This document shows positions 24,553 through 32,058 of a stretch of DNA of 64,000 nt, piece after piece. The position numbers were made by a program, and so were the translations under genes. This DNA comes from Candidatus Marispirochaeta associata (lineage in GTDB: Bacteria; Spirochaetota; Spirochaetia; JC444; Marispirochaetaceae), in NCBI GenBank assembly GCA_001749745.1, contig JWTM01000499.1, positions 1 to 64,000 of the forward strand, written 5' to 3'. Positions within the stretch are counted from its first letter, which is position 1. Every line of letters starts with the position of its first letter. The notes beneath the pieces are model-generated. The model made no database searches. It saw nothing but the letters and a program-made list of their open reading frames with translations, and had not been told where the DNA came from.

Positions 24553-25755
24553 ATGTCGATGCAACGTGATGCTGGTGCTATTTTAAAGGTAATTGAAAAA
24601 CTCCATGCCCTGAAGGATGTGGATATCCTGCTGGAACATATTCTTCACGAGGCGCGAAGCTTTGTGCGAGCCGATGCGGGAACCCTTTATCAACTACGCA
24701 ACAACCAGCTCTATTTCGCGTTTATCGAGAATGACACCCTCTTTACCGCAGGCGAGGGGGTCGATAAATATATCTATACCAAGAAGTCGATCCCGGCCGA
24801 TACCAGCTCCATCGCCGGTTTTGTGGCCGATACGGGACAGTCTCTCTTGATCGACGACGTATATGCGCTGCCCGAAACGGTCTCGTATCAGTTCAACCCC
24901 GAATTCGACCGCTTGAGTAACTATCACACCCGTTCCATATTAGCGGTACCCTTAAGAAGTTCCGAAGGAACCACCCTGGGGGTAATTCAGCTCATTAATG
25001 CTAAAAACGAGGATGGGGAGTTGATTCCCTTCTCCCAGCAGGATCGTCTCTATATCTCCTACTTCGCCCAACACGCGGCCATGGCTTTGGAGAAGGCGGA
25101 GTACGCCAAAGATATGGTATTGCGCCTGATCGAAGTCTCCCAGCTACGGGATCCCCACGAGACGCGCAATCATACTGTACGGGTGGGAGAGTACGCCGCC
25201 GCCATCTTCGACCGTTATGCCGAGAGAATAGGCACTCCGCTGGTGCAGCGCAACCGAGGTAAGGAGGCGCTCCGTCTGGCGGCCATCCTGCACGATATAG
25301 GCAAGGTCGGGATCGATCCGGCGGTGATGAGTAAGGGCGAGGAGTTCTCCGAGAAGGACAAGCAGAACATGGTCCTGCATACCATCTACGGGGCGCGGCT
25401 CTTTCACCAACGTCAATCCGTGTGGGACCGGGTCGCCTTCGAGGTTACCTTGAGTCATCATGAGCGTTGGGACGGCAGCGGCTATCCCGGAACGGTAGAG
25501 AATATCTTCTCCGAGAGTTTCAGGCCTGGACCCGGTAAGCAGGGGAAGGAGATCCCCCTCTCGGGGCGGATCGTGGCCATTGCCGATGTCTTCGACGCCC
25601 TGGTGACCGCCCGTAGCTACAAGGATGCATGGGAGTTCGATCCGGCCGTCCAGTACATGCGCAGCAAATCCGGCAAGCTCTTCGATCCGGAACTGATAGA
25701 GGTCTTTGTCTCGATTAAAGAGACCGTTCGGAGCATCTATACCCATAGTAGTTGA
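24553..25755 (+). CDS. GAF-HD-GYP protein, probable cyclic-di-GMP phosphodiesterase (copy 2)
   Basis: About 400 residues: GAF domain (KDVDILLEHILHEARSFVRADAGT at its start) followed by HD-GYP with LHDIGKVGI, VLHTIYGARLF, LSHHERWDGSGYPG and ADVFDALVTARSYK. The domain order, spacing and many blocks match the gene at 17128, so they are paralogues, with clearly different GAF pockets. ATG 24553 (MSMQRD) aligns with the start of copy 1; the frame is open from 24517, but that earlier start lies in the -35 box. It lies 81 bp after the hybrid kinase gene. Confidence 0.9.
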   Translation: MSMQRDAGAILKVIEKLHALKDVDILLEHILHEARSFVRADAGTLYQLRNNQLYFAFIENDTLFTAGEGVDKYIYTKKSIPADTSSIAGFVADTGQSLLIDDVYALPETVSYQFNPEFDRLSNYHTRSILAVPLRSSEGTTLGVIQLINAKNEDGELIPFSQQDRLYISYFAQHAAMALEKAEYAKDMVLRLIEVSQLRDPHETRNHTVRVGEYAAAIFDRYAERIGTPLVQRNRGKEALRLAAILHDIGKVGIDPAVMSKGEEFSEKDKQNMVLHTIYGARLFHQRQSVWDRVAFEVTLSHHERWDGSGYPGTVENIFSESFRPGPGKQGKEIPLSGRIVAIADVFDALVTARSYKDAWEFDPAVQYMRSKSGKLFDPELIEVFVSIKETVRSIYTHSS

Positions 25756-25807
25756 ATAGGCCGGAGGTCTGGAGTCCGGAATCTGTAAAAGTAGGCGTCG
25801 GGATAAG

Positions 25808-27028
25808 ATGAAACGAAAGAGCTTTCGCATTTACACCACGGTTTTACTCGTCTCGATTGCCCTGCACGGGGTAGCGCTCGTGCAGTTTGTCCTGATTCGC
25901 GATACCCTCAGTGTCGGCGAGATCTTTGCCTGGCAGTTCTATATTCTAGTGGCTATATCCCTCTTCTTGTCATGTCTGGTGCGCTTCTCCGATTCAGGAT
26001 TTCTGATTCCGGGGATTCTCAAACTCGGTCTTCTCTTCTTCATCGGGTACCCCCTGGAGGGCTACATCGGCGTGGAGCTGACCCTCTACCTGGCTCTGGT
26101 GCTGGAGGCGGCTATCTGGCTTCATCCTCGCTGGGGCCTACTGTTCCAGGCCGCCGCATTGACGATCCTTCTCATTTCACAGCAGGCGGTCTCGGCCTTC
26201 TACATGAACCTTTCCCGGCCGCCGTTGCATGATATCGTCTCCCTTGGATTCTACAGTCTCTCGGCGTGTCTGCTATTTCTGCTGCTGAACAAACTCCTAA
26301 TCGACCGGGCTCACAGCGCGCTGCAGATTAAACGGCTCGATGCCGCGGTAGGGCAGTTGACCCGGGCCAATCTCGGCTTTCAGTCGTATGCCTCTCATCT
26401 GGAGAAGGAGACTCTCCACTCCGAACGGAAGCGGATCTCCCGGGAGATCCACGACACGGTGGGTTACTCCCTAACCAATATCCTGATGATGCTCGAGGCT
26501 GCGGGCGACCTGCTCGAGGAGGACGCTCCGCGCTCCCGGCAGCTGATGGAGGGCTCTATCGACGAGGCTCGTCGCTGTCTGGAGGAGACACGCGCCTCCA
26601 TGCGGGAGCTGCGCAGCTCGGAGATGAAGGAGTCCGTCGGCTTGGCGGCGGTAGCCGGGCTCTGCGCATCTTTCTCTCAGGCTACCGGGGTTTCGATCGA
26701 GACCGAGTACGGCAATGCCCGTGCATCCTACGGAATGCGGACGGACAGCGCAATCCTGCGTATGCTGCAGGAGGGGATGACCAACGCCTTCCGCCACGGT
26801 ATGGCCACGGGTATCCGCATCCAGTTTTGGGAGCAACAGGATCTGCTCCACGTCAGGCTTCAGGATAACGGACGCGGGGCGAATGATGCGGAGGAGGGAA
26901 TCGGTCTGGCCGGTATGCGGGAGCGAATCGAAAGCTTAGGCGGAGAGTTTACTGCCGGCAACGGTGCGGGAGGCTTTCGGATCGACGCCTTGGTTCCCGT
27001 GACCCGGGTACAGAGAGGGGAGAATTAG
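25808..27028 (+). CDS. Membrane sensor histidine kinase, NarL-system type (HisKA_3)
   Basis: A 406-residue protein. Five to six hydrophobic segments fill residues 10-170, with only short loops, then comes a coiled coil and the HisKA_3 motif ERKRISREIHDTVGYSL with H215. The HATPase domain includes LRMLQEGMTNAFRHG and DNGRGA...GIGLAGMRERIESLGG. Such kinases sense signals within or at the membrane. The gene is 3 bp from its response regulator and just before a sugar ABC importer, which it probably controls. Confidence 0.9.
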   Translation: MKRKSFRIYTTVLLVSIALHGVALVQFVLIRDTLSVGEIFAWQFYILVAISLFLSCLVRFSDSGFLIPGILKLGLLFFIGYPLEGYIGVELTLYLALVLEAAIWLHPRWGLLFQAAALTILLISQQAVSAFYMNLSRPPLHDIVSLGFYSLSACLLFLLLNKLLIDRAHSALQIKRLDAAVGQLTRANLGFQSYASHLEKETLHSERKRISREIHDTVGYSLTNILMMLEAAGDLLEEDAPRSRQLMEGSIDEARRCLEETRASMRELRSSEMKESVGLAAVAGLCASFSQATGVSIETEYGNARASYGMRTDSAILRMLQEGMTNAFRHGMATGIRIQFWEQQDLLHVRLQDNGRGANDAEEGIGLAGMRERIESLGGEFTAGNGAGGFRIDALVPVTRVQRGEN

Positions 27029-27031
27029 GGA

Positions 27032-27727
27032 ATGGGGAAGATACGCCTTCTACTGGCCGATGATCAGGTGCTCTTCGTGGAGAGCCTGCGAACGGTGCTC
27101 GAGGTACGGGCCAAGGATATCGAGGTGGTCGGGATCGCCCACGACGGGGCGACCGCCGTCCGGGAGGCTGCGGCCTGCAGGCCGGATATCCTGCTGCTCG
27201 ACGTACGTATGCCGGGGATGGACGGAGTCGAAGCCGCCCGGCTGGTGGCGGAACAGAGCCCGGAGGTGAAGGTGATGATGCTGACCACCTTCGACGACGA
27301 TGAGTATGTGCATGAGGCCCTCGCCCATGGGGCCGTGGGTTACATGCTCAAGAATATGCCCCCCAACGACCTGATCGCCTCGATCCGGGCGGTCGTCTCC
27401 GGTACGATCCAGGTCTCCCCGCAGATAATGGCCAAGCTGTTGAAGGAGCAGGCATCTCCCGGCGAAGCGGATCTGGCCCCCGAGCTCAGCGGATTGAGCC
27501 GCCGGGAGCGGGAGATTCTCTTCTTCCTCAGTCGCGGCCTCGATAATCAGGGGATCGCCCGGCGGCTCTTTCTGGCCGAACAGACGGTGAAGAATCATAT
27601 CTCTCATCTCTATGCGAAGCTGGGGGTACACGAACGGTTCGAAGCCATGCGCTTGGGGCGGGAGTTCAATATCGAGTCGGTCTGCGCCTATCTTGCGCGA
27701 GGACTTGATCAGGAGATCTCCGGTTAG
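27032..27727 (+). CDS. Response regulator, NarL/LuxR family
   Basis: The 231-residue protein has a REC domain (about 3-120) with the phosphorylation site D57 in LLLDVRMPGMDG and K near LKNMPP, and a C-terminal LuxR helix-turn-helix (about 150-212: LSRREREILFFLSRGL, EQTVKNHISHLYAKLGV). It is encoded directly after its kinase. Probable targets are the GTACC repeats between it and the ABC importer gene. Confidence 0.93.
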   Translation: MGKIRLLLADDQVLFVESLRTVLEVRAKDIEVVGIAHDGATAVREAAACRPDILLLDVRMPGMDGVEAARLVAEQSPEVKVMMLTTFDDDEYVHEALAHGAVGYMLKNMPPNDLIASIRAVVSGTIQVSPQIMAKLLKEQASPGEADLAPELSGLSRREREILFFLSRGLDNQGIARRLFLAEQTVKNHISHLYAKLGVHERFEAMRLGREFNIESVCAYLARGLDQEISG

Positions 27728-27750
27728 TACCAAATCGGTACCGAAGTACC
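27727..27750 (+). promoter_or_regulatory. GTACC repeat cluster, possible operator for the importer genes
   Basis: GTACC occurs at 27727, 27738 and 27746; the last two form GGTAC-CGAA-GTACC, a perfect inverted repeat (27737-27750). A further GGTAC lies at 27782. The cluster stands between the regulator stop and the binding-protein gene. Confidence 0.4.
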
Positions 27751-27816
27751 ATTGCGCCCCCTGTAAGATCAGCCCCAGACTGGTACACGTAACAAACCGT
27801 TTTAAAGGAGATCTGT

Positions 27817-29199
27817 ATGAAGAAATGGACTCTGCGTCTCTCTCTCGTGTTACTGGCCTTGATGATGGCCGTGGCTCCCTTTGCCGAAGGGCAACGGGAG
27901 AGCGCCGCCTCAGCCGAGGGCCCGGTTAGCATCGATTTCTGGACCACCGACACCCAGTCCGACCGGATGGCGACGATCCAGGTGCTGATAGACACCTTCG
28001 AGGCCCTCAATCCGGGGACGACTATCAATCTTATCGGGGTTGACGAGAACGATTTGCCCACTCAGATCAATACCGCCGCCAATGCCGGTACCATGCCCGC
28101 CATTATCCAGGGTGGGGCCGAGAATATGGTGGCCTTCGGTTCGGAGGGGCTCCTCGATGCGGACGCGGCCACCGCGCTGATCAACGAGATCGGCAAGAAC
28201 GAATACTACCAGGGTACGTTGAAGCTGGTTGAAACCGGCGAGATGGGCCGCTATTATGCGGTTCCCTCCCACGGCTGGGTTCAAGGGATCTGGTACCGGG
28301 CCGACTGGTTCGATGAGGCCGGTCTGGAGCCGCCGAACAGCTGGGATAATATCCTTAAGGCCGCGCGGTACTTCAATAAGCCCGATCGAAATCAGTACGG
28401 TATCCTGGTCGGTACCAAGGCCGAGGTCTATGCCGAACAGTGCTTTACCCAAATCGCTATGGCCAACGGCGCCCGTCTCTTCGACAAGGACGGGAACCTG
28501 GTATTCAACTCTCCGGAGATGAAGGAAGCTATCGAGTACTACGCCGAACTGGCCAAGTACACCCCGCCGGGGCCCCAGACCTGGAGAGCCCGGGACTATT
28601 ATCTGCAGGGTAAGATGGCGATGTTCTTCTACTCCACCTACATCATGGACGACCTGGCCCTGGCCGAGGTTGCCGCCGGTTCTCTGACCTCTGAGAATTT
28701 CGCCGACCTGGCCGGTGCTGACTTCGATCCTGAACTGGTCGAGCATACCCGCCTGGCTTCCACCATCACCGAGTCCCGTCCCGCCGGCTACGGCGTCGTG
28801 GTTACCTTGGCGATGCCCAAACAGGATGATTCCGCCAAGACCGCCGCGGCCAAGAAGTTCCTGCGCTACCTCTTTACGCCGAACGCCTACATCACCTGGC
28901 TCCACATGGCTCCGGGCGGCATGAACCCTGTTCTGAAGGATATCGCCTCCAACGAGCGCTTCCTGAATGATCCCAAGGGGATCTACAAGAACTACGGCAG
29001 CGACAAGATGGTCGAGATTATCGAGGGACTGGACAACATCGATACCTTCTCGATTGTCGAGGGGAACCGGATCGATGCGGCCAGTACCATCTTCGTCAAG
29101 CAGATTCTGCCCCAGATGATCTACATGATCACCCAGGAGGGGAGGAGCGTCGACGAAGGCATGGCCTGGGCCGAGGCCGAAATGCGTAAGCTAATGTAA
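27817..29199 (+). CDS. Sugar ABC transporter substrate-binding protein (family 1)
   Basis: The 460-residue secreted protein has a signal peptide ending near AVAPFAEG-QRES; no lipobox Cys is present. The mature part has the solute-binding fold of carbohydrate ABC importers: ISIDFWTTDTQS-like opening, PAIIQGG, VPSHGWVQGIWYRADWFDEAGLEPPNSW hinge block, then TAAAKKFLRYLFTP. AAAGGAGAT precedes ATG. A hairpin separates it from the permease genes. The likely substrate is a sugar or oligosaccharide. Confidence 0.92.
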   Translation: MKKWTLRLSLVLLALMMAVAPFAEGQRESAASAEGPVSIDFWTTDTQSDRMATIQVLIDTFEALNPGTTINLIGVDENDLPTQINTAANAGTMPAIIQGGAENMVAFGSEGLLDADAATALINEIGKNEYYQGTLKLVETGEMGRYYAVPSHGWVQGIWYRADWFDEAGLEPPNSWDNILKAARYFNKPDRNQYGILVGTKAEVYAEQCFTQIAMANGARLFDKDGNLVFNSPEMKEAIEYYAELAKYTPPGPQTWRARDYYLQGKMAMFFYSTYIMDDLALAEVAAGSLTSENFADLAGADFDPELVEHTRLASTITESRPAGYGVVVTLAMPKQDDSAKTAAAKKFLRYLFTPNAYITWLHMAPGGMNPVLKDIASNERFLNDPKGIYKNYGSDKMVEIIEGLDNIDTFSIVEGNRIDAASTIFVKQILPQMIYMITQEGRSVDEGMAWAEAEMRKLM

Positions 29200-29206
29200 C
29201 TGACCC

Positions 29207-29237
29207 GATCGCGGCTGCAGTAAGTGCGGCCGCGGTC
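29207..29237 (+). terminator. Intercistronic hairpin after the binding-protein gene
   Basis: GATCGCGGC (29207-29215) pairs with GCCGCGGTC (29229-29237), with one G-T pair. The T-rich tail is poor. It probably limits read-through or protects the mRNA of the binding protein. Confidence 0.55.
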
Positions 29238-29262
29238 TATTTCTCGCTTAGGAGTGCAGTCT

Positions 29263-30156
29263 ATGAGTCCGCGTGCAGCCAGCCTTGCGCTGAGGTCAGA
29301 CCTCGAACGCCGGGAAATCGCCCTGGGGTGGGCTCTGGTTTTTCCGGCTGTAGCGATTATTTTCTCGCTGATTATCTACCCCATTACCTACAATATCTAT
29401 CTCAGCTTCTTCGATGTTAATCCCGCCGGAGGCAACACCTACGTGGGCTTAACGAACCACGCCTCGGTTCTGACGGATCCATATTTTTGGAACGCCGTGG
29501 CGACTACCATCCTCTATGTCTTCTTTACTACCGTCGGTACGACGCTGGTGGGGCTGGTGGTGGCCATGGTGATGAACAAGGAGTTCCCCTTGCGCGGTCT
29601 GGTCCGCAGCCTGGTGCTCTTCCCATACGTGGCCCCGGTCATATCGGTGGTCTTCTCTTGGCAGTTTATCTTCGACCCGGTCAACGGCATCTTTATGGAC
29701 ATCACCTATAACCGCCTGGGACTCTTCGCCGAACGCTTTAACCTGATCGGGAGTCCCGAATCGGCCGTCTGGGTGGCGATCCTCTTCTCGATCTGGAAAA
29801 ACTTCCCCTTCTCCTACCTGATGATCCTGAGCCGTCTGCAGGCTATCGATAAGAATCTCTACGAAGCGGCCGAGATCGACGGGGCCGGCGGCCTGCAAAA
29901 GTTCCGCTTTATTACCCTGCCGGAGATCTTCTTCGTCGTCGGCGCGCTGGTACTGCTGCGCATTATCTGGAACTTCAACAAGTTCGAGGAGATCTTCCTG
30001 TTGACCGAGAATGTGAAGGTCCTCTCGATCTACACCTATTTCAAGGCCTTTGTGGGAACCATGGAACTGGGCCAGGGGGCATCGCTGGCGGTGATCCAGT
30101 TCCTGCTCTTGGTCGGATTCATCTTGATCTACGTTAAGAGGGTGCTGAAATGGTAA
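29263..30156 (+). CDS. Sugar ABC transporter permease (MalF/UgpA type)
   Basis: About 297 residues with six membrane helices and the EAA loop EAAEIDGAGGLQKFRFITLPEI that docks the ATPase. ATG 29263 is chosen because TTAGGAG lies 10 bases upstream; the frame is open from 29224. It overlaps the second permease gene by 7 bp. It forms a heterodimer with the next gene product. Confidence 0.92.
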   Translation: MSPRAASLALRSDLERREIALGWALVFPAVAIIFSLIIYPITYNIYLSFFDVNPAGGNTYVGLTNHASVLTDPYFWNAVATTILYVFFTTVGTTLVGLVVAMVMNKEFPLRGLVRSLVLFPYVAPVISVVFSWQFIFDPVNGIFMDITYNRLGLFAERFNLIGSPESAVWVAILFSIWKNFPFSYLMILSRLQAIDKNLYEAAEIDGAGGLQKFRFITLPEIFFVVGALVLLRIIWNFNKFEEIFLLTENVKVLSIYTYFKAFVGTMELGQGASLAVIQFLLLVGFILIYVKRVLKW

Positions 30157-31103
30157 AATCCCTTAAGAAGATCGGCTTTCTACTACTGGTCTTGCTCATC
30201 GTTCTCTTCAGTATCTTTCCCTTTATTCAGATGCTCTCTATATCCCTCAAATATCAGTGGGATTGGGGCAATCCCGGTCTGCTTCCTAAACAGATCAACC
30301 TGGAAGCCTACAAAGAACTCCTCAATATCGGACAGGAGCTTAAGAATGTTCCCGAATCGATCCGTACCCTCTTAGAGGAGACCCCCGACCTTACCCGGGA
30401 ACAGCGGGATGCGATCCTGGATAAATACCGGGGCACCGGGGATGTCTTCCCCTTCCCCCGCTATTTTCTGAACTCCTTTATGCTCTCCTTCTTTGCGGCC
30501 CTGCTCTCGGTGACCATCGCCATCCTCGGAGCCTACTCCTTCTCGCGTCTGCGCTACCCGGGGCGCTCCACCGTTCAGCGGGGGGTACTCTTCGTCTATA
30601 TGTTCGGTGGGATCCTGCTCTTGATCCCCCTCTACAAACTCTTTGTCTCCTTAGGCTTTCTCTCGACGGCTACCGGTACCTTTATCAGCCTCTTAGTTAT
30701 CTACATGGTGCAGACCCTGCCGGTATCCCTCTACATGCTGGGAAACTTCTTCAGGACCATCCCCTTCTCTATCGAGGAGGCGGCGATGATCGAAGGCTCG
30801 ACCAGGGTCGGAGCGCTCTTCCGGATAATAATCCCCCTCTCCTTCGCGGCTATCTCGACGGTCTTTATCTACTCCTTCATGATCGCCTGGAACGAGTATC
30901 TCTTCGCCTCGGTATTTTTAAAGAACTTCAAGGACCTCTATACCCTGCCCATGGGTCTCAAGGCCCTCTTCACCTCGAAGAATGCGATATGGGACAGAAT
31001 CATGGCCGCATCGGTCCTGACCGCCACCCCGGTAATCGTCCTCTTCATGGGCATCCAGAAGAACCTTGTCGGCGGGCTATCGGAGGGAGGGGTTAAGGAG
31101 TAG
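30150..31103 (+). CDS. Sugar ABC transporter permease (MalG/UgpE type)
   Basis: The 317-residue membrane protein has six helices. An unusually long first extracytoplasmic loop (about 32-100) contains EETPDLTREQRDAILDKYRG. The EAA loop reads EEAAMIEGSTRVGALFRIIIPLS. It starts inside the end of the partner gene. No ATPase gene follows, so the importer must borrow one encoded elsewhere, as with MsmX-type ATPases. Confidence 0.92.
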   Translation: MVKSLKKIGFLLLVLLIVLFSIFPFIQMLSISLKYQWDWGNPGLLPKQINLEAYKELLNIGQELKNVPESIRTLLEETPDLTREQRDAILDKYRGTGDVFPFPRYFLNSFMLSFFAALLSVTIAILGAYSFSRLRYPGRSTVQRGVLFVYMFGGILLLIPLYKLFVSLGFLSTATGTFISLLVIYMVQTLPVSLYMLGNFFRTIPFSIEEAAMIEGSTRVGALFRIIIPLSFAAISTVFIYSFMIAWNEYLFASVFLKNFKDLYTLPMGLKALFTSKNAIWDRIMAASVLTATPVIVLFMGIQKNLVGGLSEGGVKE

Positions 31104-31128
31104 TAATTACTCTAGGGCAGGCGAGGTA

Positions 31129-31986
31129 TTATCTAAACACCTCAGCCTCGCCTCGGGTATCGAAACTAAAGGGATAATCCTTGAGGAGCGGCAGATCGGT
31201 ATCGATCAGCATGCTGCCGGAGAAGCCGTAGTCAAGTTCCCGGTTCCCCGAGAGCATATCCACCACCGAGCGACCGACCTCGACTATATTGAGGGAGAGG
31301 GGCAGGACCGCGACGCTCTCGCTCTTGGAATCGAAGCTCAAGGAGCGCACGTCCCGGCCGCTGACCCAGTTCCGGCCTCCGACGGTGAGGTCGTAGGAGA
31401 AGTTCCGGAAGAGGAGATCGAAGGCGTTGGGGTTGTTCACCCCCATGGCGATCTCTAAGTCGATGCGGGTCAGGCTGATACGGCTGACGCGCAGGCTCTC
31501 GATCCGCAGTTTGGGCAGTCTGGGGACCGGCAGTTCGCCGCGATGCTCTAAGGGGACCCGAATGGTTCCCAACCCCGGGATAGCGAAGCCTAGACCGAGC
31601 TGCATGGCATAGGCGAGCTCATCCTTCTCCCGGGCGTTCTGCACCGTATCGAAGACAGCGCTATACCCGAGGGAGACCGGTATTTCGACGATCGATGAAC
31701 CGTTGGCCTCCAGCTCCAGCCCCTTTTGTAAATCCCCATTGACGATGGATCCCTCCTCGATAAGCAGGTCGTAATCGAGACCCGCGAGCCGGATTCCCAC
31801 AGGATTGGGATTCTCTACCCGGACGGTAAAGAGCAGATCGGCCCGATCGAAGTTGAGGCCGGTAAGCTCGACCCGCTCTACTTTAGCGGTCGGTTTCGTA
31901 AAGTTGAGGACGTTTTCCAGGGTGGTACATCCTTGGAGGATCAGGGCAAGACTGATGATAAGTAGTACAAAACGGCTGCGGTACAT
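31129..31986 (-). CDS. LEA14-like (WHy domain) lipoprotein
   Basis: About 285 residues. A lipoprotein signal (LILQGCTT, Cys about residue 20) is followed by two WHy/LEA-2 beta-sandwich repeats (about 38-140 and 165-275), each with the pattern LTFDRADLLFTVRVENPNPV-like / IDLEIAMGVNNPNAFDL. Related proteins are linked to desiccation or membrane stress, but the bacterial role is unknown. ATG 31986 has AAGGGAG 6 bases upstream. It converges on the ABC operon. Confidence 0.82.
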   Translation of the reverse strand: MYRSRFVLLIISLALILQGCTTLENVLNFTKPTAKVERVELTGLNFDRADLLFTVRVENPNPVGIRLAGLDYDLLIEEGSIVNGDLQKGLELEANGSSIVEIPVSLGYSAVFDTVQNAREKDELAYAMQLGLGFAIPGLGTIRVPLEHRGELPVPRLPKLRIESLRVSRISLTRIDLEIAMGVNNPNAFDLLFRNFSYDLTVGGRNWVSGRDVRSLSFDSKSESVAVLPLSLNIVEVGRSVVDMLSGNRELDYGFSGSMLIDTDLPLLKDYPFSFDTRGEAEVFR

Positions 31987-32058
31987 GAGCATCTCCCTTC
32001 AGATTCAAACAATAGACCACGGAAAGAGAGAAATCAATAGATCGGCCTCTGTCGCCTG

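Noticed and set aside
31119..31153. AGGCGAGG/CCTCGCCT inverted repeat as terminator of the ABC operon
   Set aside because: The loop is 19 bases, there is no T-run, and the second arm is inside the LEA14-like gene; support is too weak.
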